A stretch of 64,000 bases of DNA, from contig NZ_VDFV01000001.1 of NCBI RefSeq assembly GCF_006152145.1, forward strand, positions 310,001 through 374,000. The letters are read 5' to 3'. Positions within the stretch are counted from its first letter, which is position 1; the number at the start of each line of letters is the position of its first letter. Of this stretch, positions 34,301-44,026 are shown one piece after another. The translations under genes were made by a program, and so were the position numbers. The DNA comes from Rubellimicrobium roseum (GTDB taxonomy: Bacteria > Pseudomonadota > Alphaproteobacteria > Rhodobacterales > Rhodobacteraceae). The notes under the pieces are model-generated. The model had not been told where the DNA came from, did not search any database, and saw only the letters and a program-made list of their open reading frames with translations.

Positions 34301-36139
34301 GTCGATGCGACCGTCGCCCCGCCCGAGCAGGGCTCCGAGATCACCGGCACCGCCGACCTCTCGGTGGCCGACCTCGGCCCCTGGTCGAACCTCGCCGGGG
34401 TGCCGCTCGACGGGGGCCTCGACGCCATGGTGAGCGGGAGCGCCCTGCCCTCCTTCGAACGGTTCGACCTTTCGGTGGAGGCCACCACGCAGGACCTCGA
34501 TCCGGGCCAGCCGACGCTCGCCCAACTGCTGGCCGGGACCGGCACCCTGTCCGCCGAGGTGGCCCGGGCCGAGAATGGCACGATCCGGGTGGACCGGATC
34601 GCGGCGAACTTCCCGAACTTTACTGTGACCGGCGACGGCCGCACGGCCGATGGCGCGACCACCCTGGCCTTCGACGCCCGGCTCGCTGATCTCGGGCTCT
34701 TCGTCCCGAGCTTCCCCGGCCCTGTCACGGCGAGAGGCACCACGACCCTGGGCGCCGACGGCGCGGTGGCGGTGGACGCGAATGTCACCGGCCCCGGCGG
34801 CATCGACGCCGCCGTCGCGGGCACCTACGGCGGCGCGGCCACCAACGTCGCCATCACCGGGACCGCGCCGCTGGAGATCGCCAACGCCTTCCTCGACCCG
34901 CGCAGCCTCGAAGGCCTCGCCCGCTTCGACCTCCGGCTCACGGCTCCCTCGCTCGACGGGCTCTCGGGCAGCGTCACGACGCAGGACGCGCGCCTGTCGG
35001 TCCCGACGCTCGGCGAGGCGATCACCGGCATCTCCGGCGCGGCCTCGCTTTCGGGCGGAACCGCGACAGTGGACCTGGCCGGCAACCTCGCCAGCGGCGG
35101 CCGCATCGGGATCACGGGCCCCGTGGCCTTGGCGCCGCCCTTCGAGGCGAACCTGTCGATCCTGGGCACCGGCCTCGTAATCCGCGACCCCAACCTCTAC
35201 GAGGCGCGCGGCGACGCGGCCCTGTCGGTCACGGGCCCGCTCGCGGGCGGGGCGCTGATCTCGGGCGGGGTCGACCTGTCCACCGTCGAGCTTCGCGTCC
35301 CCTCCTCCACCGTCGGCGCCCTGGGAGAGCCCCTGCCCGTCTTCCACATCGAACCTTCGGTCCCCGTGCAGCGGACGCTGGAGCGGGCCGGCCTCGCCGA
35401 TGCCGCGGCGGCGGCCAGCGCCGGGACGGACGGCGGCGCGGCCGGGGGCTTCGGCCTCGATATCCTGCTCAACGCCCCCAACCAAGTCTTCGTGCGCGGG
35501 CGCGGCCTCGACGCCGAGCTCGGGGGCTCGCTGCGCCTCACCGGGACCACGAACCAGGTCATCCCCATCGGGCAGTTCTCGCTCCTGCGCGGACGGCTCT
35601 CGATCCTGGGGCAGCGCTTCGACCTGACCGAGGGCTCGGCCACGATCCAGGGCGACTTCAACCCCTATCTCCGCCTCGTCGCGCGGACCAGGGCTCGCAG
35701 CGGCACGGACATCGCGGTCATCCTCGAAGGTCCCCTCGCCTCGCCCGAGGTGACCTTCGAATCCACGCCCGAGCTGCCGCAGGACGAGGTTCTGGCGCAG
35801 CTCCTCTTCGGGGTGGACATCGCCTCGATCACGCCCTTCCAGGCGGTGCAGCTTGCGGCGGCGGTGTCAGAGCTCGCGGGCGGGGGCGGCGGGCTCGTGC
35901 AGGACCTGCGCGCGGGCGCGGGGCTCGCCGACCTCGACGTGACCACGACCGAAGGGGGCAACGTCGCGTTGCGCCTGGGGCGCTACGTGTCCGAGAACGT
36001 CTACACCGACGTGGTGGTGTCGCAGGAATCCACCGAGGCCACGATCAACCTCGACCTCACGCCGGACCTGACGGTGCGGGCGGGCGTGGGCACGACGGGG
36101 GAAACCTCCTTGGGCATCTTCTTCGAGCGGGACTACTAG
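31319..36139 (+). CDS. tamB: TamB-like translocation and assembly protein
   Basis: A 1606-residue envelope-spanning protein with an N-terminal signal-anchor (MRLLPLLPLLALPLPALAQ). A long beta-taco region of repeated sequence follows (recurring ATTQDLxxGIxPLDxLLxGxG and LSGPGxVTGTxxR units). The C-terminal DUF490/TamB domain contains GRLSILGQRFDLTEGSATIQ and PEVTFESTPELPQDEVLAQL, ending IFFERDY. TTG start at 31319, overlapping the tamA stop (TTGA), which implies coupled translation. The internal repetition is a family feature. Confidence 0.93.
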   Translation: MRLLPLLPLLALPLPALAQSSEETERDRGFLTGLIEDALSSTARQVVVEGFAGALSSQATAESITISDQEGVWLRATDLVLDWNRSALFGGRIEVEQLAAGSIEILRPPVPDPQAPTPEATPFALPELPVSVQIGELSTDRIVLGEPLLGEELVLTLDGSVNLAGGEGAADVVARIVEGSAGQLALDASYSNETRVLAVDLAVEEEAEGLVTRALGLPGLPSVALTVEGTAPIDNYEARLALATDGEPRIAGGFTLTTTATENGEVTSRALGLDVRGDVTPLLAPETAAFFGDDVVLRTKGIRREDGSIVLTSLGIQAEALALNGRAEITPQGWPARINLQGTVGNEEATPVPLPGVADTTVTGVTLDVNYDQAQGDAWTGTFAIEDFARPGLTLPALTLEGGGTIVPATATGSGEFTAILDYAARDLAFADGGLGEALGADLTGRVDLARTDDGGPLRINALTLSGPGIEAQVEGTVATSDGLQADTITRLQAQDLGRFAELSGLDLGGSAELTIGSVVRPLDGIFDATIEGATQDLALGIEPLDPLLSGTGEIAVAAARDEAGLRVRQLDISTPALDLTGTADITSGASTADFALDVTDLGLAFPELSGPGAVTGTFRREDSGAATFDAEATLPGAEVSVEATQAAASLGTEGERVPGLIDFTADAAVEELGSYQDLLATFAPDLGLAPRGAADLTLSGTTAQDASTFDVAVEARTQDLGLGIEPLDAVLGGAGTLTGQARRSGPDSFRVDDLRIDTDLLDGTVTAAFENGAGRADLDLALADVEPVLGGLSGPGRVTGTAERAADGTTDLDLVAKLPTGRAEVDGVLSSPEEGATFTGDLLADFSEIAPLGTLVGRDLGGAVTADLSGTARLDLSALDLDFEATTQDLQVGISQIDPLLAGAGAHTGRVERTPDGTLALQLLAMTPQVRAEGSGTLDPDSGEVRFDLNLPDVGVIAPGLSGPASATGTATRAADGSLAIDASATAPGARAVVDATVAPPEQGSEITGTADLSVADLGPWSNLAGVPLDGGLDAMVSGSALPSFERFDLSVEATTQDLDPGQPTLAQLLAGTGTLSAEVARAENGTIRVDRIAANFPNFTVTGDGRTADGATTLAFDARLADLGLFVPSFPGPVTARGTTTLGADGAVAVDANVTGPGGIDAAVAGTYGGAATNVAITGTAPLEIANAFLDPRSLEGLARFDLRLTAPSLDGLSGSVTTQDARLSVPTLGEAITGISGAASLSGGTATVDLAGNLASGGRIGITGPVALAPPFEANLSILGTGLVIRDPNLYEARGDAALSVTGPLAGGALISGGVDLSTVELRVPSSTVGALGEPLPVFHIEPSVPVQRTLERAGLADAAAAASAGTDGGAAGGFGLDILLNAPNQVFVRGRGLDAELGGSLRLTGTTNQVIPIGQFSLLRGRLSILGQRFDLTEGSATIQGDFNPYLRLVARTRARSGTDIAVILEGPLASPEVTFESTPELPQDEVLAQLLFGVDIASITPFQAVQLAAAVSELAGGGGGLVQDLRAGAGLADLDVTTTEGGNVALRLGRYVSENVYTDVVVSQESTEATINLDLTPDLTVRAGVGTTGETSLGIFFERDY

Positions 36140-36150
36140 GCAGCCGGAGC

Positions 36151-36687
36151 TCAGCCCCCGGTCGCGGCGGCTGGGGAGGTTGAGGGCCCCTCAAGTCCCA
36201 GATCGCGGTAGGAGGGCAGGTCGGGGGCGTCCTCCGGCACCGGATCGGCCTCCAGCGCGGCGATCAGGTCCCGCATTTCGGCGATTTCGCGCACCTGCGC
36301 CTCGATGATCTCGTCCGCGAGCGACCGCACGCGCGGATCGCGGATATGGGCACGCTCGCTCGTCAGGATGGCGATGGAATGGTGCGGGATCATCGCCTTC
36401 ATGTAGGCCACGTCGTCCACCGTCGCCTGGCTCCGAACAAACCAGAGCGACACGGCGGCGACTGCAACTCCCCCGACCAGGATCGCGAAATTGACACCCT
36501 TGCGCTCGTACATGCCCCACATGAAGGCCATCATGATCACAGCCATGGCGCCCCCCATCACCAACGCCATCCAGCCGCGCGTCTGGCTCCAAGCGATGTG
36601 GTCCCATCGATACGTGTTGAGGTACATCAGCACGTACATCACGAGGGTCGAGGCTAGGATCATCAGGCCGAAGCGCAGGTAGGACAT
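36151..36687 (-). CDS. DUF305 domain membrane protein
   Basis: A 178-residue protein with three N-terminal membrane helices (FGLMILASTLVMYVLMYLNTY; ALVMGGAMAVIMMAFMWGMY; FAILVGGVAVAAVSLWFV). A DUF305 domain follows with the signature YMKAMIPHHSIAILTSERA and a helical REIAEMRDLIA segment; the His pair and Met may bind metal. DUF305 proteins often accompany copper homeostasis genes, but none are here. Convergent with tamB. Confidence 0.85.
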   Translation of the reverse strand: MSYLRFGLMILASTLVMYVLMYLNTYRWDHIAWSQTRGWMALVMGGAMAVIMMAFMWGMYERKGVNFAILVGGVAVAAVSLWFVRSQATVDDVAYMKAMIPHHSIAILTSERAHIRDPRVRSLADEIIEAQVREIAEMRDLIAALEADPVPEDAPDLPSYRDLGLEGPSTSPAAATGG

Positions 36688-36751
36688 GGGGCGGCTCCTT
36701 CCGGTTGCTAGGTCGCAACCGGTCGGGGACGCCGGGGTTCCGCCCGCTTCC

Positions 36752-37762
36752 CTACTCCGCCGCCTCAAGCATGGGCGTGGGCTCGTCCCAGTAGTGGCAG
36801 GTGGCCCGATGCGCCGGTCCCACGTCGTAGGCCGGCGGCGGCTCCTGCGCGCAGCGCTCGCGCGCCTTGGGGCAGCGGGTGCGGAAGACGCAGCCCGAGG
36901 GCGGCGCCAGCGGCGAGGGCAGGTCCCCCTCCAGCACGGGCCGGGGCCGCGCCCGCTCCAGCTCGGGGTCGGGGATCGGCACCGAGGCGATCAGGAACTG
37001 CGTGTAGGGATGTCGCGGCGTCTCGACGATGGCCTTGGCGGTCGCCGTCTCCATCAGCCGGCCCAGGTACATGACCATGACGCGGTCCGAGATGTGGCGA
37101 ACGACGGACAGGTCGTGGGCGATGAAGATCATGGCGATCCCCAGTTCGCGCCGCAGTTCGCGCAGCAGGTTCACCACCTGCGCCTGCACCGACACATCCA
37201 GCGCCGAGACCGGCTCGTCGCAGATCAGCAGCTTCGGCCGCAGGATCAGCGCCCGCGCGATGCCGATGCGCTGGCACTGCCCGCCCGAGAACTCGTGAGG
37301 GTAGCGGTTCATGAGGTTGGGCAGGAGCCCCACCCGATCCATGATCTCGGCCACGCGCCGGCGGACCTCGGCGCGCGGGGTCTTGGGATGGTGCGTGACC
37401 AGCGGCTCGGCGATGATGTCGCCCACGGTCATACGCGGGTTCAGCGCCGCCAGCGGGTCCTGGAAGATCATCTGAATGTCGCGCCGCCGGGACCGCCGCG
37501 CGCCGGGGACGAGGTTCCCCAGGTCCTGCCCGTCGAAGACCACGCGCCCCGAGGACGGCACGGTGCCGATGATCGCGCGGGCGAGCGTGGACTTGCCCGA
37601 GCCGCTCTCGCCCACCACCCCCAGCACCTCGCCGGGGCGCAGGTCGAACGAGATGCCGCCCACCGCTTGCAGCTTGCGGGGCGGCGTCCAGGGCCAGCCG
37701 CCGCGCACGGGAACGTCGAAGGTCACGCGCAGGTCGCTCACCTGCAGGATCGGGGCGCTCAT
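36752..37762 (-). CDS. oppF: Oligopeptide ABC transporter ATP-binding protein OppF
   Basis: A 336-residue ABC ATPase. Walker A is [12 protein letters not shown] (about residue 51), signature motif [13 protein letters not shown], Walker [15 protein letters not shown]. The C-terminal oligopeptide/dipeptide extension carries the Cys pair ([14 protein letters not shown]) that typically coordinates an iron-sulfur cluster. It is the last gene of an oppABCDF operon and pairs with OppD; the start overlaps the oppD stop by 4 bp. Confidence 0.93.
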   Translation of the reverse strand: MSAPILQVSDLRVTFDVPVRGGWPWTPPRKLQAVGGISFDLRPGEVLGVVGESGSGKSTLARAIIGTVPSSGRVVFDGQDLGNLVPGARRSRRRDIQMIFQDPLAALNPRMTVGDIIAEPLVTHHPKTPRAEVRRRVAEIMDRVGLLPNLMNRYPHEFSGGQCQRIGIARALILRPKLLICDEPVSALDVSVQAQVVNLLRELRRELGIAMIFIAHDLSVVRHISDRVMVMYLGRLMETATAKAIVETPRHPYTQFLIASVPIPDPELERARPRPVLEGDLPSPLAPPSGCVFRTRCPKARERCAQEPPPAYDVGPAHRATCHYWDEPTPMLEAAE

Positions 37763-38766
37763 TGGGCGGCCTCCCTTTCGGCCAGGATCTCCTCGACGGA
37801 GACGTTGCAGGCGCGGCGACGGCCGTCGGGCAGGGTCACGAGCGGCGGCCGGACCCGCTCGTTCTCGGGCCGGCGGAAGGCGCAGCGCGGGAAGAAGGGG
37901 CAGCCGGGCGGCAGGCGGCTCATGTCCGGGGGCTCGCCCGCGATGGTCAGGAGCTCGTCGTCCTCGCGGTCGATGCGCGGCACGGCCGACAGCAGCCCCA
38001 TCGTGTAAGGATGCGTGGGCCGGGCGAAGAGCGGCCCCGTCGCGCCCTCCTCCATGACCTGCCCGCCATACATCACCAGCGTCCGGTCGCTCGATCCCGC
38101 CACCACGCCCAGGTCGTGCGTGATGAGGATCATGGCCGTCCCCAGGTCCTGCCGGATCTCGGCCAGGAGCCGCATGATCTGCGCCTGCACCGTGACGTCG
38201 AGCGCCGTCGTGGGCTCGTCGGCGATCAGGAGCTTCGGGCGGCACAGCAGCGCCATGGCGATCATGATGCGCTGGCGCATGCCCCCCGAGAACTCGTGCG
38301 GGTACATGCCGATGCGCGCCTTCGCGTCGGGGATGCGCACCGCGTCGAGCATCTCCGCGGCCTCCGCCACCGCCTCGCGCTTGCCCATGCCCTTGTGAAG
38401 CTGGAGCACCTCGGCCATCTGGTCGGACACGCGCATGTAGGGGTTCAGGGACGTCATCGGGTCCTGGAAGATCATGGCGATCTCCTGCGACCGGATGCGG
38501 TTCAGCTCTTTCTGCGGCAGTTCCAGCAGGTTGCGCCCCATGTAGCGCACGGTCCCCGTCGCGCGTCCGTTCGCCGCCAGGAGCCCCATCGCCGCATAGG
38601 CCGTCTGCGACTTGCCCGACCCGCTCTCGCCCACGATGGCCAGCGTCTCGCCTGGCGCCAGCGCGAAGGAGACGCCGTTGACGGCGTTCACCTCGCCGTC
38701 GCCGGTGCGGAAGGTCACGCGGAGATCCTCGACCTCCAGCAGGGGGCCCGACGTTCTCGTGTCCAT
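37759..38766 (-). CDS. oppD: Oligopeptide ABC transporter ATP-binding protein OppD
   Basis: A 335-residue ABC ATPase with Walker [13 protein letters not shown], signature [15 protein letters not shown], Walker [15 protein letters not shown] and a C-terminal [13 protein letters not shown] extension with Cys residues typical of OppD/DppD. It energises peptide import together with OppF. Start 1 bp after the oppC stop. Confidence 0.93.
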   Translation of the reverse strand: MDTRTSGPLLEVEDLRVTFRTGDGEVNAVNGVSFALAPGETLAIVGESGSGKSQTAYAAMGLLAANGRATGTVRYMGRNLLELPQKELNRIRSQEIAMIFQDPMTSLNPYMRVSDQMAEVLQLHKGMGKREAVAEAAEMLDAVRIPDAKARIGMYPHEFSGGMRQRIMIAMALLCRPKLLIADEPTTALDVTVQAQIMRLLAEIRQDLGTAMILITHDLGVVAGSSDRTLVMYGGQVMEEGATGPLFARPTHPYTMGLLSAVPRIDREDDELLTIAGEPPDMSRLPPGCPFFPRCAFRRPENERVRPPLVTLPDGRRRACNVSVEEILAEREAAQ

Positions 38767-38767
38767 G

Positions 38768-39694
38768 TCAGCGGTCCTTCGGGTCGAGCGCGTCGCGCAG
38801 CCCGTCGCCCACGAAGAAGAAGGCGAAGAGCGTGGCGACGAAGAAGAAGAGCGGGAAGTAGAGCTGCCAGGGCTCGCCGCCGCCGTTGAGCACCTGCGAC
38901 GCCCCGCTCGAGATCAGCGAGCCCAGCGAGGTGTTGGGCTCCTGCACGCCCAGGCCCAGGAAGCTGATGAAGGACTCGTAGATGATCATCTCGGGGATCA
39001 GCAGCGTGGCGTAGACCACGACGATGCCCAGGAGGTTCGGCACGATGTGGCGCAGGATGATGGTCAGGGGCCGCACGCCCGTGGCGATGGCGGCCTCCAC
39101 GAATTCCTTGTTCTTGATCGTCAGGGTCTGCCCCCGCGCGATCCGCGCCATGCCCAGCCACGAGATCAGCCCGATCCCGATGAAGAGCATCAGGAGCGAC
39201 CGGCCAAAGATCACCAGCAGCAGGATCAGCACGAACATGAAGGGGATGGACATCAGGATGTCCACGATCCGCATCATCACGCTGTCCACCCGGCCGCCCA
39301 GGTAGCCCGAGATCGCGCCATAGAGCGTGCCCACGACCACCGCCACGAGGCTGCCCACGATCCCGATGAGAAGCGACAGCCGCGTGCCCTGCACGGTGCG
39401 GGCGAAGAGGTCGCGCCCTTCGGCGTCGGTGCCGAAGTAATGCCCCGTCTCGAAGGAGGGGACGCCCTTGGACGCGTTGATGCCGATCAGCGTGAAGTCG
39501 ACGTAGTCGCGCTCGTACTGCGCGACGAAGCCGCCGCCGAAGGCGAAGATCGCGATGAGGACGAGGACGGCCAGCGCCGCCGTCGCGGCCCGGTTGCGCA
39601 GGAAGCGCCGCCGGGCATCGGTCCAGAGCGAGCGGCCCTTCTCGGGCCGGGTCGCGGTCCGCGAGGCCTCGGTGGCGGGATCGGTGAGCGCCAT
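38768..39694 (-). CDS. oppC: Oligopeptide ABC transporter permease OppC
   Basis: A 308-residue permease with an N-terminal cytoplasmic segment and six helices. The EAA loop region is [20 protein letters not shown] and the OppC-type start includes [20 protein letters not shown]. The large periplasmic segment [20 protein letters not shown] is diagnostic of OppC/DppC. Complexes with OppB. Confidence 0.93.
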   Translation of the reverse strand: MALTDPATEASRTATRPEKGRSLWTDARRRFLRNRAATAALAVLVLIAIFAFGGGFVAQYERDYVDFTLIGINASKGVPSFETGHYFGTDAEGRDLFARTVQGTRLSLLIGIVGSLVAVVVGTLYGAISGYLGGRVDSVMMRIVDILMSIPFMFVLILLLVIFGRSLLMLFIGIGLISWLGMARIARGQTLTIKNKEFVEAAIATGVRPLTIILRHIVPNLLGIVVVYATLLIPEMIIYESFISFLGLGVQEPNTSLGSLISSGASQVLNGGGEPWQLYFPLFFFVATLFAFFFVGDGLRDALDPKDR

Positions 39695-39707
39695 GGCGGG
39701 GCCCCCT

Positions 39708-40631
39708 CTAGTAGCGGATCTTCGGGTCGATCCAGGCGTAGAGGATGTCGACCAGAAGGTTGAAGACGATGGTCAGGACGCCCACGAGGATCGTCACGCC
39801 CATGATGACCGAATAGTCCCGGTTCAGCGCCGCGTTCACGAAGTACTGCCCGATGCCCCCGGTGGAGAAGAACACGTCCACCACCACGGACCCCGTGATC
39901 ATGGCCACGAAGGCCGGGCCCAGGTAGCTCAGCACCGGCAGGATCGCGGGCTTGAGCGCGTGGCGCAGGATGATCCGGCGCATGGGCAGGCCCTTGGCCC
40001 GCGCGGTGCGGATGAAGCCCGAGTTCATCACCTCGAGCATCGACGACCGCATGATCCGCGCGATGGCGGCCAGGTAGCTCGTGGCCAGCGCGGCGACCGG
40101 CAGGATCACGTACTGCCACTGCCCGCCGTACCAGCCGCCCGCGGGCAGCCAGCCCAGCCACAGCGTGAAGACCAGCACCAGGAGCGGCCCCAGGACGAAA
40201 TTCGGCAGCACCGAGGCGCCGATGGCCGAGCCGGTGGCGAGGTAGTCGACCCAGGTGTTCTGCCGCACGGCGGCCACGACGCCCAGCGCCACCCCGAAGA
40301 CGACCGCGACCGCGAAGGCCCAGGTGCCGTAGGTGAGCGTCACCGGGAAGCCCTGCGCGATCAGTCCCGAGACCGTCTGGTCCCGGTACTTGAACGAAGG
40401 CCCGAAGTCGAAGTGCAGGACGATGTTCTTCACGTAGTTGAAGATCTGCACGGCGTAGGGCTGGTCGAGCCCGTAGCGCGCCTCGATGTTGGCCATCACG
40501 TCGGGCGGCAGCGGCCGCTCGGCGTTGAAGGGCCCGCCGGGCGCGGCGAACATCAGGACGAAGGAGATGACGATCAGGATGAGGATCGTCGGGATCGCCA
40601 CCAGGAGGCGGCGCAGGATGAAGGTCAGCAT
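39708..40631 (-). CDS. oppB: Oligopeptide ABC transporter permease OppB
   Basis: A 307-residue permease beginning MLTFILRRLLVAIPTILIL, with the YGLDQPYAVQIFNYVKNIV periplasmic segment, the EAA-loop FIRTARAKGLPMRRIILRHA and the end ILYAWIDPKIRY, all typical OppB/DppB. A stable hairpin separates it from the upstream oppA. Confidence 0.94.
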   Translation of the reverse strand: MLTFILRRLLVAIPTILILIVISFVLMFAAPGGPFNAERPLPPDVMANIEARYGLDQPYAVQIFNYVKNIVLHFDFGPSFKYRDQTVSGLIAQGFPVTLTYGTWAFAVAVVFGVALGVVAAVRQNTWVDYLATGSAIGASVLPNFVLGPLLVLVFTLWLGWLPAGGWYGGQWQYVILPVAALATSYLAAIARIMRSSMLEVMNSGFIRTARAKGLPMRRIILRHALKPAILPVLSYLGPAFVAMITGSVVVDVFFSTGGIGQYFVNAALNRDYSVIMGVTILVGVLTIVFNLLVDILYAWIDPKIRY

Positions 40632-40677
40632 GAGGGGATCCTCGGCGCCCGAAGCGACAATGTCGGGAAATGCCTGT

Positions 40678-40707
40678 GGGTCCGCCCTCCTAAAGGAAGG
40701 CGGACCC
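40678..40707 (-). terminator. intercistronic hairpin between oppA and oppB
   Basis: GGGTCCGCC (40678-40686) and GGCGGACCC (40699-40707) form a 9-bp stem extended by a CTCC/GGA inner pairing. Placed after oppA and before oppB, it likely attenuates transcription or protects the oppA mRNA, so the binding protein is made in excess over the permease. Confidence 0.6.
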
Positions 40708-40726
40708 CAGGGCCACTAGATGCCGA

Positions 40727-42355
40727 TCACTCCTGCGCGATCCGGTACATGTCCTTGGCGTACCAGTTCTCCTGCGCGTTCTCGAACGCATACCCCTTGA
40801 TCGAGGCGTCGAGCATGAAGTCCTTGGCGTAGAAGTAGATGGGCAGGATCGGCATGTCCCGCGCCAGCATCTCCTCGGCCTGGGTATAGAGCGGCTGCGG
40901 ATCGGCGGCGGTGCGCGACTCCTCCATCAGCGCGTCGTACTCGGGGTTCTCGTAGCGCGGGTCGTTCGATTCGTTGTCCGCCGTCATCAGGTCGAGGAAG
41001 GTCGACGCCTCATTGTAGTCGGCGCACCAGGCCGCGCGGGCGATCTGGAAGTTGCCCTCGCGCCGCGTATCGAGAAACGTCTGCCATTCCTGGTTGGCGA
41101 GCGTGGTTTCGACCCCCAGCGTCTGCTTCCACATCTGGCCAATGGCCACCGCAAGCTGCTGGTGGGCCTGGTCGGTGTTGTAGATGATTTCGAATGTCAG
41201 TGGCTCGCCCTCGGGGCCAAAGCCCGCCTCGGCCAGCAGCTCCTGGGCGCGCGTGTTGCGCTCCTCCTGGGTCATCGTGGCGATCGGCACCTCGGGGACC
41301 TCGTAGCCGGCGGTCGCCGGGTGCGCCAGCGTGTAGGCCGGAAGCTGCCCGGCGGCCAGGATGCTGTTCACGATCACGTCCCGGTCGATGGCGAGGTTCA
41401 GCGCCTCGCGCACCCGTACGTCGAGCAGCGCCGGGTCCGAGTCCGGGCGCACGTTGATGGCGTAGTAATAGGTGCAGAGGTTCGGGACCGCGTGGACCTC
41501 CTCGGGGTATTCCTCCTTGAGGCGGGGGAACTGGCCGATCGGCACGTCGGTCGCGTCCAGTTCGCCAGCGATCCAGCGGGTCAGGCCCTGGTTCTCGTCG
41601 TTGATGATAAGGAAGCTGACCTCGTTCAGGACAGTGTTGGCGTTGTCCCAGTAGTTCTCGTTCCGCGTGACGACGGTGCGCTCCTGCGGGACGCGCTCGC
41701 TCAGGACATAGGCCCCGTTCGACACCATGTTGCCGGGCTGGGTCCAGGCATCGCCGTGCTCCTCGATGTTGGACTGGAGCACCGGATAGGTGGTGTAGTG
41801 GGTCACCATCTGCGGGAAGTAGGGGATGGGCTGCGTCAGCGTGACCTCGAGCGTGTGGTCGTCCACGGCCCGCACGCCCAGCGTGTCGGGCGCGGCCTCG
41901 CCGGCGACGACCTCGGCGGCCCCCGCCACCTTCATGAGATCGATGTACCAGCTATACGGAGAGGCGGTCGCGGGGTCGGCCGCGCGCCGCCAGGCATAGA
42001 CGAAGTCGTTCGCCGTGACCGGCTCCCCATTCGACCAGCGCGCTTCGGGGCGCAGGTTGAAGGTGTAGGTCAGGCCGTCCTCGCTCAGCGTGTGATCCAG
42101 TGCCACGCCAGGGACGATGTTGCCCTGGGCGTCCTGGTTGTAGAGCCCCTCGAAGAGCTGGCGCGCGATGGACCCGCTGTCCACGTCCTCGATCAGCCCC
42201 GGATCGAGCGTCGGCACCTCGTCGAGGATGCGCCAGGAGAAGGTCTGGTTCTCGGCGAGCGGATCGCCGGTCTCGGGATGGGTGGCCTGCGCCATCGCGC
42301 CGGTGGCGAGCAGCGCGAGGAGCGACGCCGCGCGGAATGTGGAGCGGACTGCCAT
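40727..42355 (-). CDS. oppA: Oligopeptide ABC transporter substrate-binding protein OppA
   Basis: A 542-residue periplasmic binding protein of the SBP_bac_5 family. The signal peptide is MAVRSTFRAASLLALLATGAMA; LDPGLIEDVDSGSIARQLFEG and GLYNQDAQGNIVPGVA are the family start motifs. LTYTFNLRPEARWSNGEPVT and FVYAWRRAADPATASPY follow. It captures peptides for OppBCDF. The start at 42355 is chosen for the signal peptide; an upstream in-frame extension is not conserved-looking. The exact peptide preference is unknown. Confidence 0.94.
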   Translation of the reverse strand: MAVRSTFRAASLLALLATGAMAQATHPETGDPLAENQTFSWRILDEVPTLDPGLIEDVDSGSIARQLFEGLYNQDAQGNIVPGVALDHTLSEDGLTYTFNLRPEARWSNGEPVTANDFVYAWRRAADPATASPYSWYIDLMKVAGAAEVVAGEAAPDTLGVRAVDDHTLEVTLTQPIPYFPQMVTHYTTYPVLQSNIEEHGDAWTQPGNMVSNGAYVLSERVPQERTVVTRNENYWDNANTVLNEVSFLIINDENQGLTRWIAGELDATDVPIGQFPRLKEEYPEEVHAVPNLCTYYYAINVRPDSDPALLDVRVREALNLAIDRDVIVNSILAAGQLPAYTLAHPATAGYEVPEVPIATMTQEERNTRAQELLAEAGFGPEGEPLTFEIIYNTDQAHQQLAVAIGQMWKQTLGVETTLANQEWQTFLDTRREGNFQIARAAWCADYNEASTFLDLMTADNESNDPRYENPEYDALMEESRTAADPQPLYTQAEEMLARDMPILPIYFYAKDFMLDASIKGYAFENAQENWYAKDMYRIAQE

Positions 42356-42571
42356 GTGGGCTCTCCCTGGATCGTGGCGGGGGCCCCTGGGACCCCCTGC
42401 GGGTTGAGTTGCGTCGGCCCCCGGATCGCTCCGGCGGCGAAACTGGCGAAATCCAAGGCTCATGGCCGGCGCTTGGCAAGTGGAAAGCCCCTGCGCCGCG
42501 CCGTGACCTCACGACACAATTCCGACACAGGCGTCTGGCCCCCCGGCCTGCGGCGGCCTAGAACCCGGCGC

Positions 42572-43135
42572 ATGGACCTCGACCTCGCCACCCGCCCCGG
42601 CCTGCCCGACGCGCTCCGCGTCCTCCTGCGCGACTTCCCGCGCGAGGCCTGGGAGGCCGACCCGAACTTCCACGGGCTCGTCTCGTTCTGGCTGGGCATG
42701 CACGTCCATTTCCGCGACGAGCTGGCCGCGATGCGGCAGGAGGCCGAGGCGGTCCTCGACCGCCGGATGGAGCCGCGTGCCTGGGCCGGGCGGCTCTCGC
42801 GCCGGGGCAGCGGCTTCGTCGAGCATCTGCACGGCCATCACGGCATTGAGGACAACCACTACTTCCCGATCCTGGTGACCCGCGACGCCCGGCTCGAACG
42901 CGGGTTCGAGATCCTCGACACCGACCACCACGCGCTCGACGCCCATCTCGACGCCTTCGTGCAGGACGCCAACGGCGCGCTGCAGGCCCTGCAAGCGCCG
43001 GCCTTCCGCACGCAGGCGGGCCGCTTCCAAGACGGCCTCCTCCGCCTCGACCGCTTCCTGGACCGCCATCTCACGGACGAGGAGGACCTGATCGTCCCCG
43101 TGATCCTGCGCGACGGCGAGGCCGGGCTGCGCTAG
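42572..43135 (+). CDS. Hemerythrin HHE-domain protein
   Basis: A 187-residue helical protein with the hemerythrin-type metal ligands spread over four helices: FHGLVSFWLGMHVHFRDEL, VEHLHGHHGIEDNHYFPIL, DTDHHALDAHLDAF and DRHLTDEEDLIVPVI. HHE domains bind a di-iron centre and sense or carry oxygen, nitric oxide or iron. It lies 9 bp upstream of the LysR gene of the fds locus, in the same direction, but a role in formate metabolism is not established. Confidence 0.88.
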   Translation: MDLDLATRPGLPDALRVLLRDFPREAWEADPNFHGLVSFWLGMHVHFRDELAAMRQEAEAVLDRRMEPRAWAGRLSRRGSGFVEHLHGHHGIEDNHYFPILVTRDARLERGFEILDTDHHALDAHLDAFVQDANGALQALQAPAFRTQAGRFQDGLLRLDRFLDRHLTDEEDLIVPVILRDGEAGLR

Positions 43136-43144
43136 CCTGCCCCC

Positions 43145-44026
43145 ATGATCGACAAGCTCGAGATGTTCATCGCGCTCGCCCAGGCGCGCCACTTCGGCCG
43201 CGCCGCCGAGGCCGTGGGCGTGACCCAGCCTTCGCTCTCCGCCGCCATCCGGCAACTGGAGGACAGCCTGGGCGTCATGCTGGTCCTGCGCGGCAGCCGC
43301 TACGGCGGCCTCACGCCCGAGGGCGAGCGCGTCCTGCAATGGGCCCGCCGCATCGTCGCCGACGCCCGCGCCATGCGCGAGGAGCTGCGCGTGACGCGCG
43401 CCGGCCTCTCGGGCACGCTCCGCCTCGGCGTCATCCCCACGGCGCTCGCCGCCGCCGCACGCCTCACCGCCGCTTTCGCCGCCGCGCATCCGGACGTCCG
43501 CATCACCATCCTGTCCGCCACCTCCATCGCCATCCTCGACGACCTCGACGCCCTCGCGCTCGACACCGGCATCAGCTACCTCGACAACGAGCCTCTGGGC
43601 ACCAAGGCCACCCTCCCCCTCTTCGAGGAGCGCTATGCCCTGCTGGTGCGAGAGGACCACGTGCTCGCCGCCCGCGACGCCGTCGCCTGGGCCGAGCTCG
43701 GCGAGGTGGCGCTCTGCCTGCTCACCCCCGACATGCAGAACCGCCGCATCGTCGCGGGCCTCCTCGCGCAGGCGGGGGTCACGGTGGCCCCGCGCATCGA
43801 GTCGAACTCCACGATCGCGCTCCTGGGCCAGGTCCTCGCGGGGGGCTGGGCCACGATCCTGCCGTTGGGCGCGGCCGAGGCCTTCCTGTCCCACGGCCCC
43901 CTCCGCGCCCTGCCCCTGACCGACCCCGACGCACGCCATCGCGTGGGCCTGATCGCCCCCGCGCGCGAGCCGCAGCTGCCGCTCGTGGCCGCCCTCCTGG
44001 CCGAGGCGGGGCGAATGGTCCGATAG
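43145..44026 (+). CDS. LysR family regulator of the formate dehydrogenase operon
   Basis: A 293-residue LysR protein. The N-terminal helix-turn-helix is AEAVGVTQPSLSAAIRQLE (residues about 21-39), followed by GERVLQWARRIVADARAMRE and an inducer domain beginning LRLGVIPTALAAAARL. It lies directly upstream of and codirectional with fdsGBACD, the arrangement known for formate dehydrogenase regulators of this type. The inverted repeats overlapping its stop are likely binding sites. The inducer is unknown. Confidence 0.9.
   Translation: MIDKLEMFIALAQARHFGRAAEAVGVTQPSLSAAIRQLEDSLGVMLVLRGSRYGGLTPEGERVLQWARRIVADARAMREELRVTRAGLSGTLRLGVIPTALAAAARLTAAFAAAHPDVRITILSATSIAILDDLDALALDTGISYLDNEPLGTKATLPLFEERYALLVREDHVLAARDAVAWAELGEVALCLLTPDMQNRRIVAGLLAQAGVTVAPRIESNSTIALLGQVLAGGWATILPLGAAEAFLSHGPLRALPLTDPDARHRVGLIAPAREPQLPLVAALLAEAGRMVR

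Noticed and set aside
41162-42571. Upstream extension of the hemerythrin-like gene across oppA
   Set aside because: The plus frame is antisense to oppA and non-domain; the HHE protein starts at 42572.
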